A DNA stretch of 25,215 bases from JAHEJB01 sp041748175 (GTDB lineage Bacteria > Bacteroidota > Rhodothermia > Rhodothermales > Rubricoccaceae): NCBI GenBank assembly GCA_041748175.1, contig JBGTDU010000109.1:1-25215 (forward strand), read 5' to 3'. A model generated the notes under the pieces. It made no database searches. It was not told where the DNA came from and worked only from the letters and a program-made list of their open reading frames with translations. This document shows positions 14,548-21,719 of this stretch, piece after piece. Each line of letters starts with the position of its first letter. Within the stretch, counting starts at the first letter, position 1. A program made the position numbers and the translations under genes.

Positions 14548-15711
14548 TTAGCGGGTCAAATCGGGCCAGTCGTCATGGCCACCCAGCGCAACCGCCGCTT
14601 TGCCCGCGAGGAGCGCAAGGATGTCATTGCCAATGAAGGTTCTCCGCCAGCCGCTCAGAATCGGGCTTGCAAAGTCCTGCATTTTGCTATTTGATGCCAC
14701 GACATCGTGAATCTCGGCTTTGGTTGCCACGAGACGCGGATCAATGCCCTGGCGAGCGCACCTCCCGGCGATGGCGGCCAGAACCACCTGGACGCGAGCC
14801 GAGATGCGCTCTTCGTGCGGATTTTGCGCCGGTCTCCGGGGCCGTTCTCTTGGCGGAACCACAAGCCCTACCTGAACGGCCCCTACGATTGCCGCGCCGT
14901 ACATCTCTCGCTCGCGGTCTGTCACCGTTCGCTTCGACAATTGTTGGATGTTGGCCGGGAGCCTCCGCGCGATTTCGACGAGGGCATCATCCGACAGGAC
15001 GCCTCTGCGCGTCCTGTCGGATGAACGGGCCGTTTCCTCTCGCCAAGCCGTCAACTCCCTCAACACGGCGCGTTGCGTGTCCGAAAGGCCGCCTACGCCC
15101 CGCGCCTTAACGCGCTCGAATTGGACCCGTGGGTCGGGCTCGTCGTAAAGCAGCGCGTCGTCGAGAACCCTCATCTCCTCCGCCACCCAGGCCGCTCGGC
15201 CTTTCGCAGCGGCCTTTTCAGAAAGCCAGGCGTGGATTGCCGGCATATACCGGACGTCGTCAGTCGCGTAGTCGATTTGTTTTTCGCTCAACGGCCGCTT
15301 GCACCAGTCGGTTCGCGTTTCGCCCTTCCGGAGGGTGACCCCCACGGCCTCCGTCACAAGATCCTGCAACGAAATCGTCCCGGAGAGGCCAACAAAGCCG
15401 CTTGCTCGCTGCGAATCGTACACGTTCAGCGCCGCCGCGCCGGTCGCTCTCCTCAGGATGGTGAGGTCCTGAATAGCATCATGGACGATTTTGACGACAC
15501 CGCTATCGGCGAGGAGTGCGCCGAGCGGCGTGACGTCAGTCAGCGTAACCGTGTCGATAAGTTGGACGTCGTCATCGCCCAACCCAACCTGAATCAGGCC
15601 CAGCCGTGGATAGTAGGTTCGTTCCCAGACGAACTCGGTGTCAATCGCCACGACATCCGCCGCGCGAGCGCGCTCGACAAGAGCTTCGAGGGCCTTCTTC
15701 GTCTCAACCAT
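14548..15711 (-). CDS. rnd: Ribonuclease D (DEDDy 3'-5' exoribonuclease)
   Basis: A 387-residue 3'-5' exonuclease acting on tRNA 3' ends and other structured RNAs. The exonuclease domain shows the DEDDy residues: IDTEF (D24, E26), HDAIQDL (D82) and YATDDVRYM (Y148, D152). The conserved segment RTYYPRLGLIQVG (31-43) follows the first motif. A helical HRDC-type region follows, with a second helical bundle to the end, matching the usual 370-390 length. The ATG at 15711 has AGGA 4-5 nt upstream, and the preceding gene's stop codon (TAG) overlaps this site. A TTG at 15741 would give ten more residues but overlap the preceding gene by 25 bp. Translational coupling to the PRX-like gene is likely. 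Confidence 0.93.
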   Translation of the reverse strand: MVETKKALEALVERARAADVVAIDTEFVWERTYYPRLGLIQVGLGDDDVQLIDTVTLTDVTPLGALLADSGVVKIVHDAIQDLTILRRATGAAALNVYDSQRASGFVGLSGTISLQDLVTEAVGVTLRKGETRTDWCKRPLSEKQIDYATDDVRYMPAIHAWLSEKAAAKGRAAWVAEEMRVLDDALLYDEPDPRVQFERVKARGVGGLSDTQRAVLRELTAWREETARSSDRTRRGVLSDDALVEIARRLPANIQQLSKRTVTDREREMYGAAIVGAVQVGLVVPPRERPRRPAQNPHEERISARVQVVLAAIAGRCARQGIDPRLVATKAEIHDVVASNSKMQDFASPILSGWRRTFIGNDILALLAGKAAVALGGHDDWPDLTR

Positions 15712-15716
15712 GCTTC

Positions 15717-16316
15717 CTACTGCGGAAGCTTGATCGTACAACCCAGTGCGCTCGTTCGCTGGACTTCGATGGCCTGCCCGGCTAGATGCTGGTCCATGGC
15801 CTCCTTCAGATAGGGAGATCGGACCCGGTCGGCGTCCGCTGGGCTGTCGTCCATCGCCCCTTCGTAGAGTAGTCGTCCGTCAGGACTGTAGAAGAAGAAT
15901 TGCGGCGCGTTTCGCGCCCCCGCCGCTGCCGCAAATGCACCGGCTGCATCCATAGCATAGGGGAAAGGAAATCCTTCGGATGCCGCCGTCCGCCGCATCG
16001 AAGCGAAATCTTCGTCGGGGAATCGTGTCGAGTCGTTGCTGTTGATGGCGAGAAAGGAAATACCAATGGGTTGGTAATCGCGCGCCAGAGCTACGATTCG
16101 GTCGGCATAGCGCTCCGTCCACGGGCAGACGTTGCTCCAGAATGCGACCACGAGGCCGTTCTCGCCCATGGCACCATTCAACGTTGTCGACTCGCCATCT
16201 GTCGTGCGGAGCGTCAGGTCGACCTCCGACAATACCGCCCCCAAGCTGCCGCCGGGCTGCGCCGAAGTGGCGGTGGCCAGGAGCATCCAACAGATCAGGT
16301 AAAGGGGGGGCTTCAT
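15717..16316 (-). CDS. Secreted thioredoxin-family (PRX_like) protein
   Basis: A 199-residue protein with an N-terminal signal segment (PLYLICWMLLATATSAQ, cleavage near residue 20) and an AhpC/TSA-Redoxin-type thioredoxin fold. The active-site region is AFWSNVCPWTERY with a single cysteine (C64), and the protein ends in GCTIKLPQ. The closing GC-[ST]-IK motif together with a CPWxxRY-type site is typical of the PRX_like1 group (cd02969), whose reaction is not well defined; a second cysteine near the C-terminus could be the resolving one. The family lacks the CxxC of TlpA-type reductases. The chosen ATG begins the signal peptide 10 bp after the stop of the TlpA-like gene, so the two are probably translated together for periplasmic redox work. 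Confidence 0.85.
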   Translation of the reverse strand: MKPPLYLICWMLLATATSAQPGGSLGAVLSEVDLTLRTTDGESTTLNGAMGENGLVVAFWSNVCPWTERYADRIVALARDYQPIGISFLAINSNDSTRFPDEDFASMRRTAASEGFPFPYAMDAAGAFAAAAGARNAPQFFFYSPDGRLLYEGAMDDSPADADRVRSPYLKEAMDQHLAGQAIEVQRTSALGCTIKLPQ

Positions 16317-16326
16317 GGGGTTCAGA

Positions 16327-16899
16327 TTATGAGTTGGTTGATGAGGCAGGCGCGGCATCAGCTTCTGCCGCCAGAATTCCGTGAAGCCGTTCGACTTTCG
16401 CGACAAGGAAATCGTAGCTCACCGCACCTTCCCAAACGTCACGGATCTTCATGTCGCGGTCGATCATGAGGGTCGTTGGAAGGCCGAACTGCCACCTCGG
16501 ATGGATTTCTCTGACAAGCAAATCACCGGTACCTGAGAAATAGGCGGGGCCCGTAACCTTGTACTTGGCCAAAAACTGCGCGACTTGAGGTAGGTGTTCG
16601 GCGTCGTCGATTGAGATGAATCGAACGGCGACGCCTTCATCGGCCATTTCTTCTCCGAATCTGACGAACTCCGGCATCTCCACGTGGCATGGCCCGCACC
16701 AGGTCGCCCAGATATTGATCATGCGGATGTCCGCGTCGATTTCGGAGACCTGCTCTGTGAACGAGGCGGCGTCCACCGTAATCAGTTGGAAAGCGTCGTC
16801 CGCCTCGGCGTTTGCCTCGACTTCTGCCGGGGAGGCCGCGTCGAGACAGCCGGAAACCGACAGCGCGACGAGCAGGATGGGGAATGCAAGGCGGTACAT
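16327..16899 (-). CDS. TlpA-like thioredoxin lipoprotein
   Basis: A 190-residue membrane-anchored thiol-disulfide reductase. The ATG at 16899 opens a lipoprotein signal peptide with lipobox VSGC (C18), followed by an acidic linker. The TlpA/ResA-like domain has MINIWATWCGPCHVEMPEF (CxxC at C68 and C71), and a later LPTTLMIDRD segment holds the cis-proline typical of the fold. Such proteins keep exported cysteines reduced, for example during cytochrome c maturation, but no cytochrome genes are near. A GTG at 16968 in frame would extend the protein but bury the lipobox, so it was not used. It sits between the M14 peptidase and the PRX-like gene; all three appear to be exported. Confidence 0.9.
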   Translation of the reverse strand: MYRLAFPILLVALSVSGCLDAASPAEVEANAEADDAFQLITVDAASFTEQVSEIDADIRMINIWATWCGPCHVEMPEFVRFGEEMADEGVAVRFISIDDAEHLPQVAQFLAKYKVTGPAYFSGTGDLLVREIHPRWQFGLPTTLMIDRDMKIRDVWEGAVSYDFLVAKVERLHGILAAEADAAPASSTNS

Positions 16900-16974
16900 A
16901 CGAACGGGTCCCGAAAGGAAATCTGGGATTCTGAGCGCAAACGCGGGGAGCACAAGATTGGTGCCCACGGCTGG

Positions 16975-18585
16975 TTATCGTGGCGGCGGCGCACCGTGAA
17001 TGCGGCGAATCGGGTATTCGCGATGGGCCGTGTAGGACTCAATGGGAAGCACGCCCCAAGCTACGATTCCATCGTCGGAGCGTGGTTCGAGCAACATGAA
17101 GACGAGCCCCCCAAGAGGCTGATCGACAGGCACGATGATATAAGCTTGCAGCCCCGCGTCGTCCAGGGTCGCATAGTATCCGAACAGGGTTTGTTCGAGC
17201 CTTCCCTGGAATGCGCTTTCCGCAACCTGCACACTGTCGATGCTGAAGACGTCCATCGGCTGTGCGGTCTCCGCGCTGTAGTAGTCGATGCCGTGCAAGT
17301 TGAGAAGGTCGACTATCTCGGTAAGACTCGTCGGCACGAGGTAGGCGGTAGGCGCCCGCTCGGTTTCCACGGCCTCGAAGCTGATGTAGGCCGGCATAAC
17401 CTCCGGATGCTGCACGCTAACGCGCTCCAGCATCATCTCACCGGTAACGGGGTGGGCCACGCTATCCGCCTCACCGAGTAGAATCTCGACGGGTTCGGGA
17501 AGGGGCGCCCACGTCGCCTGAAGCGAAAGTTGCTCCCCGACGACAGACCTCGCGTCCGCCTGATCGGTCATCGATCGTACCAGGCTCGCGTGCTGGTAGG
17601 CGTAGTCGATGACCTCCTCAACGAACCGTTTGGTTGCCAGCACGCGCTCCTCGAAGGTGGCGTAGCTATAGGCCTCGCTCAGAATCCCGAATCGATTACG
17701 GAGCCCTGCGTAGTTCGTCCCAAACCGTGGGCGCGCATCGAACGAATACCACGCGCGCGGAGCCGTGGCGGGCTCGCCGAAAGCGCCGGGCACGTTGCCG
17801 TAGTGGTAGGTCGCCCAGCCATCCGTGTAAAGAATCCGCGCCGAAACTGAGGGGAGCCACTCGTCGCGCAGTAGCCGGTCGATGCTCTCCGGCGTGTTGG
17901 GATTCAGCGGCGGCGCGTACGTCAGGTGGTATCCGTGGCGGGTCCCGTTTGTCGTGTGGAGATCCACGATGACGTGCGGATCGTACTGCCGAAAGAGCTG
18001 GACGAGCGCGCGAGATTCTGGCGCGGCGAGCTTCATAAAATCGCGATTAAGGTCGAGGCCCTGGGCGTTCGGACGCTGGCCCATCCCTCCCGTCGGCCCG
18101 AGCTGCCCCGGCCGATTGTCGTAAGCGATGCGCTCATTTCCATCCGCGTTGTAGATCGGCGCGATGAGGAGCACGAGTGAGTCAGCCCAAGCAGCGTGGT
18201 GTCCGCTTGAGAGATCGCGGAGAAACATTTGAGCGGCCTCCTTCCCACAGACTTCCCCCGCGTGGATGTTGGCAAACACGAACACGCGGGTCTTGCCCGT
18301 GGCGAGGACGGCTTCCGCGGAAGCATCTGCTGCCCCCCAGACCGCCAACGGTAAAGCCCTACCCTCTACCGTTTCCCCAAAAGTGGTAAGGTGGAGGGAA
18401 GGTGATGCCGAGAGGGTCTCCAGAAACGCGATCACGTCTGCGTAGCGGGAGGTCTCCTGGAATTCGGTTGCCTCGGCGCGGGTGAGAAGGTCGGTCGGCC
18501 TATTTACAATCCTTCCCCCGCTGCATCCGGAAAGCAACAAAGCGATTCCCACGATTTCAAAACCAAATGGCCGGGTCATGGTCAT
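16975..18585 (-). CDS. M14-family zinc carboxypeptidase, predicted lipoprotein
   Basis: A 536-residue exported peptidase. A lipoprotein signal peptide has lipobox LSGC (C21). The zinc carboxypeptidase domain (PF00246) carries NIHAGEVCGKE (ligands H108 and E111), the DLNRDFMK substrate-carboxylate region (178-185) and the third ligand in VIVDLHTT (H210). A likely catalytic Glu is in GILSEAYSYA (E304). About 200 further residues follow without a recognised domain. Start choice is strong: GAGG stands 5 nt before the ATG at 18585, and this ATG overlaps the stop of the transporter gene as ATGA. Together with the amino-acid-type SNF transporter it may serve peptide breakdown and uptake of the products, which is inference from linkage. 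Confidence 0.92.
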   Translation of the reverse strand: MTMTRPFGFEIVGIALLLSGCSGGRIVNRPTDLLTRAEATEFQETSRYADVIAFLETLSASPSLHLTTFGETVEGRALPLAVWGAADASAEAVLATGKTRVFVFANIHAGEVCGKEAAQMFLRDLSSGHHAAWADSLVLLIAPIYNADGNERIAYDNRPGQLGPTGGMGQRPNAQGLDLNRDFMKLAAPESRALVQLFRQYDPHVIVDLHTTNGTRHGYHLTYAPPLNPNTPESIDRLLRDEWLPSVSARILYTDGWATYHYGNVPGAFGEPATAPRAWYSFDARPRFGTNYAGLRNRFGILSEAYSYATFEERVLATKRFVEEVIDYAYQHASLVRSMTDQADARSVVGEQLSLQATWAPLPEPVEILLGEADSVAHPVTGEMMLERVSVQHPEVMPAYISFEAVETERAPTAYLVPTSLTEIVDLLNLHGIDYYSAETAQPMDVFSIDSVQVAESAFQGRLEQTLFGYYATLDDAGLQAYIIVPVDQPLGGLVFMLLEPRSDDGIVAWGVLPIESYTAHREYPIRRIHGAPPPR

Positions 18586-20081
18586 GATTCCTCGTAGAGT
18601 TCTACGGGCGCTGTGCGGTTCGCCATCCATCTGTTTAGCGCAACAAGCGCGATGAGCACAACGGCCCATTGGGCGAGGCACGTCATCGCACTGTAGGTTT
18701 CAAACGGATCGTACCAGCGTGTGGCGAAACCTTCTGTCGTTGCCTGCCAGAGCCACCAGCCCAGCAGCACAATTGCCTGCAGAGGCACGAACCAGCGAAT
18801 CAGGCCATTCCATGCCGCTGGTAGTAGCCAGTCGCTGGGGGTGGCCACCTCGGAGCGCAAGCGTCCAAGACCGTAGCGCATTACAGCGAAGGCGACGAAG
18901 GCTCCGGAGATCATGAGCCCAACGCCCCAGACGAAGTCCTGGTTGGCCAGGAAATTCGTGTTGAGTGCGCTCGGAACGCCTAGCAGAAAGCCACCCCCCG
19001 CGACAAGAGCTACCGCATGCGGCCGCTTCAGTCCGAGATCGACAAGGTTGCGCGCCGCCAACTCGATCATAGAGATCAGGGAGGAGAGCGCGGCGAACGC
19101 CAGGGCAAGGAAAAACAGGATGGCGAGTGGCTTCCCAAAGGCCATCTCGGCGAACAACTGGGGCATCCAAATAAACGTTAGACCCGTCGACGCCGGGCCG
19201 CTATCCTGCATCGTGGCGAGGATTTCAGGCGTCTCCATGTGCTGGCCGAGGACGGCGAACACGATCCCAAAAACCATCGTGGCGGCAAGAAGGGAGATTG
19301 TGTTGTTGCCCACGCCGGTCAGCACCGCATTGCGGACGACGCCATGCTCCTTTTTCATGTAGGCCCCGTAGGTCAGGATCAGCCCCCACCCGGCTCCTGT
19401 GTCCCAGGCGTTTTGCGTTAGAGCCTGCAACCAGACACTCGGCGAGCCCAGCGTCGCCCAATCCGGCGTAAACAGATACGCAATGCCGGCTCCGGCTCCG
19501 GGCAGCGTAACAGCGCGAATGACTGCGATCACAACGATCACCAGTAAGGTGGGCACAAGAATCCTGTTGGCGCGCTCAATTGATCGGACGCCCTGCCAAC
19601 ACGCGAGGGCGCCGAGCCCCATTGCCAGGCCGTGGAAGACGACGGGGAAGCCCGAATCCTGGAAGCCATCCCATGTGGCTCGGGCAGATTCTACCGAGAT
19701 CGGCAACCCACCGAAAAGCGAACTGCCGGTGTAGTACACGCACCATCCCGCAACCACGCTGTAGTAAAACATGATGGCCGTGGCTACGAAGCCGACGAAC
19801 GCGCCCATCCACGCAAACTTGCCGTTCGTGAGGCGCGAGAACGTGCCAATCGTCCCCATTCTCCCGCGCTGCCCCATCGCGTATTCGGCGATGATCAGAG
19901 GGATACTCCATACGAGCAGAAACACGACCCACGCAACCAGAAACGCTCCCGCGCCATCCTCGCCCGCATTTTGTGCGGCGATGCGCGGGAAGCGCCAGAT
20001 GTTGCCCGTTCCAACGGCGATTCCGAGCACGCTTAGCAGCAGCCCCCACCTCGACGAAAACCGTTGCTCTGATGCTTTCAT
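18582..20081 (-). CDS. SNF (NSS) family Na+-dependent transporter
   Basis: A 499-residue sodium symporter of the neurotransmitter:sodium symporter family (PF00209), with about 12 membrane helices. The first helix carries the ion/substrate-site pattern GIAVGTGNIWRFP (about 18-30), and the first loop has the EYAMGQRGR element. A helix near the middle contains the GAYMKKEHG segment. Bacterial members usually import amino acids or related small molecules with Na+. The ATG at 20081 begins KASEQRFSSRWGLLLSVLG, a typical N-terminus for the family; an in-frame extension to 20207 would overlap the DinB gene. It lies 70 bp after the DinB gene and is translationally coupled to the M14 peptidase gene by ATGA. 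The substrate is not predictable from sequence. Confidence 0.93.
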   Translation of the reverse strand: MKASEQRFSSRWGLLLSVLGIAVGTGNIWRFPRIAAQNAGEDGAGAFLVAWVVFLLVWSIPLIIAEYAMGQRGRMGTIGTFSRLTNGKFAWMGAFVGFVATAIMFYYSVVAGWCVYYTGSSLFGGLPISVESARATWDGFQDSGFPVVFHGLAMGLGALACWQGVRSIERANRILVPTLLVIVVIAVIRAVTLPGAGAGIAYLFTPDWATLGSPSVWLQALTQNAWDTGAGWGLILTYGAYMKKEHGVVRNAVLTGVGNNTISLLAATMVFGIVFAVLGQHMETPEILATMQDSGPASTGLTFIWMPQLFAEMAFGKPLAILFFLALAFAALSSLISMIELAARNLVDLGLKRPHAVALVAGGGFLLGVPSALNTNFLANQDFVWGVGLMISGAFVAFAVMRYGLGRLRSEVATPSDWLLPAAWNGLIRWFVPLQAIVLLGWWLWQATTEGFATRWYDPFETYSAMTCLAQWAVVLIALVALNRWMANRTAPVELYEES

Positions 20082-20151
20082 GTGCGTGTCGATCTGAAGC
20101 GAATTTGAGCTCGCCCGAATATCGCACACGGAACACGGCGAGCGCACGCCT

Positions 20152-20691
20152 TCAATCAAGCCCCCTGAGGTACCGGTCTCGAAGGATTTTGATGTGATGT
20201 TCAGCATGCCCGGCCAGCACGGTGACGAGCGCCCTGACCGTAAGTCTGTGGCCGCTTGCGATGCCTTCGCGAAAATACTCCTCCCGCGGACGGCCTTGAA
20301 GCATCAGCAGGCTGGCTTTGCGCACAGCGTCAAATTCGTCCAGCAGCGAATCGAGCAAGCGATCATCGAAACCCGCAATCGCGACGTACTCGTCCTGTTC
20401 GAAACCTGCGAGTGGCGTGGCGTCGCCTCTCAGAATCCGCAGGGCCCGGTATGCGAAAATCCGTTCCGTGTCCATCATATGGCCGACGACCTCCTTGACA
20501 CTCCACTTGCCATCGGCATACCGATAGAGTTGCTCGCCACCATCGAGTTCGCCGAGAAGGTCTCGCAACACACGCGCCTGCTCACCGAGGATCTCAAACA
20601 AGTCGCCATCCGGCAGGGCGGAAAAATACGTCTCGTAGTAGGGCGGATATTCGCCCGGCTGGGGGCGAAGGTATTCGGGCGAGATGGCCAT
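20152..20691 (-). CDS. DinB-family four-helix protein
   Basis: A 179-residue protein of the DinB/YfiT superfamily (PF12867-type), a four-helix bundle that binds a divalent metal. The putative metal triad is visible: WSVKEVVGHMMDTER (H71) and AGHAEHHIKIL (H162, H166). In other bacteria the fold is used by thiol-S-transferases and metal hydrolases; which applies here is unknown. The ATG at 20691 overlaps the ParA stop codon as TGATG, which points to translational coupling; an ATG at 20715 would add eight residues. Despite the name, no link to DNA damage is indicated by the sequence. Confidence 0.88.
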   Translation of the reverse strand: MAISPEYLRPQPGEYPPYYETYFSALPDGDLFEILGEQARVLRDLLGELDGGEQLYRYADGKWSVKEVVGHMMDTERIFAYRALRILRGDATPLAGFEQDEYVAIAGFDDRLLDSLLDEFDAVRKASLLMLQGRPREEYFREGIASGHRLTVRALVTVLAGHAEHHIKILRDRYLRGLD

Positions 20692-21599
20692 CAGCAGTGG
20701 TTCAGCGGAATCCATGCGTGCAGAACGGCCTCGCCTCCTCCCGAACCCGCGTGGGCACCGACCACTTGTTCTCGTTCGGGCTTGACAGACGAGGGGTTCA
20801 TGGAGGCTTTTGGCACAGGCTCGGCGTAAAGATGACGGGCAAGCTCATCGGCTGCGTTTGCATAATCGCGCGCGCCGCGCGAAACAACGTCGCGGTTGAA
20901 GACCGTGCTGCCGTCGTGGGTTGTCTCGGCTAGGGTTGCACACGTTCGCACGACCGAGTCGAGAACCCTTCCCTCATACGTGCTTCTGACGAAGCGCGAG
21001 TAGGCGGCGTGGTCGCGCTTCCGGCCATCAACCTGCGTCAGGAGGAACAGTGGCTCGGCGAGGTTTGGATTGAGCTTGTCGCGGACAAGCTGGCACGTCT
21101 GCCACGTTTGCCCTGCGCCGACAACGGGTTGGTACTCCGGCGTCACGGGAACGAGGACGTGATCGCTCGCGACGAGTGCGTTCATGGTATAGACAGACAG
21201 CGCCGCGGCTGTATCAAAAATCACCACGTCGTAGTCATGCCCGGCGGCAAGGGCCTCTTTGATCCAGAAAGAATCCATAGGGCCGCTGAGCTTTTTCTGG
21301 GCGCGCGTCATGTACTGCGTCGCAGGAAGGAGATCAAATCCGCTGGCCTCTACCACTGGAAGAGAGCGGAGGTCGGCGCCATCCGTCATCAAAGCCAGCG
21401 ATGACAGTGCGGGCTCCGGTTCGCTCCCGCCCATCATCTGCGTCAGGAAGTTCTGCGGATCAAGATCGATCACAAGCACCCGCTTTCCTCCAAGCCCAAT
21501 CGCGGCCGCCAGATGCATTACCGTCGTCGTCTTGCCTGTCCCACCTTTGTGGTTACAGACCGCAAGGGTGGGCATGTGCTCGGGGGCTAAGCGGGACAT
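20691..21599 (-). CDS. ParA-family ATPase (orphan)
   Basis: A 302-residue deviant-Walker ATPase of the ParA/MinD/Soj group. It has NHKGGTGKTTT (Walker A, residues 18-25), the downstream VLVIDLDPQNFLTQMM (Walker A'), and YDVVIFDTAA (Walker B) followed by a switch region ending VTPEYQPVVG. ParA proteins bind DNA or membranes with ATP and position cargo. No parB gene or parS-like repeats are seen next to it, so it is probably not the main chromosome-partition ParA and may act on another cargo. The start is uncertain: an ATG at 21575 gives the canonical short N-terminus (MPTLAVCNHKGG), while 21599 adds eight residues; neither has a ribosome binding site. It is the first gene of the minus-strand run, divergent from lnt. 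Confidence 0.9.
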   Translation of the reverse strand: MSRLAPEHMPTLAVCNHKGGTGKTTTVMHLAAAIGLGGKRVLVIDLDPQNFLTQMMGGSEPEPALSSLALMTDGADLRSLPVVEASGFDLLPATQYMTRAQKKLSGPMDSFWIKEALAAGHDYDVVIFDTAAALSVYTMNALVASDHVLVPVTPEYQPVVGAGQTWQTCQLVRDKLNPNLAEPLFLLTQVDGRKRDHAAYSRFVRSTYEGRVLDSVVRTCATLAETTHDGSTVFNRDVVSRGARDYANAADELARHLYAEPVPKASMNPSSVKPEREQVVGAHAGSGGGEAVLHAWIPLNHC

Positions 21600-21676
21600 C
21601 CTAGTGAACGGAATCGAAGTTAGCACGCGGTCTTGCGGCGGCAAATGGGCTATAGTTCACGAAAGATGAGGCCGAT

Positions 21677-21719
21677 ACTTCGCGCGCAGATCATTACGCC
21701 CCCGGCAACTTCGCGCGCA
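21677..21719. repeat. 12-bp direct repeat upstream of lnt
   Basis: ACTTCGCGCGCA occurs at 21677-21688 and again at 21708-21719. The start-to-start distance is 31 bp, about three helical turns; the second copy ends on the A of the lnt ATG. It sits in the 119-bp gap between the divergent parA-like and lnt genes. A -10-like TATAGT lies upstream at 21651-21656. The repeats could be binding sites for a regulator, or a chance GC-rich duplication. Confidence 0.4.

Noticed and set aside
13935..14636. 233-codon plus-strand frame opposite the GMC oxidoreductase gene
   Set aside because: Long open frames on the opposite strand are expected in GC-rich genes; the GMC protein has all family motifs.
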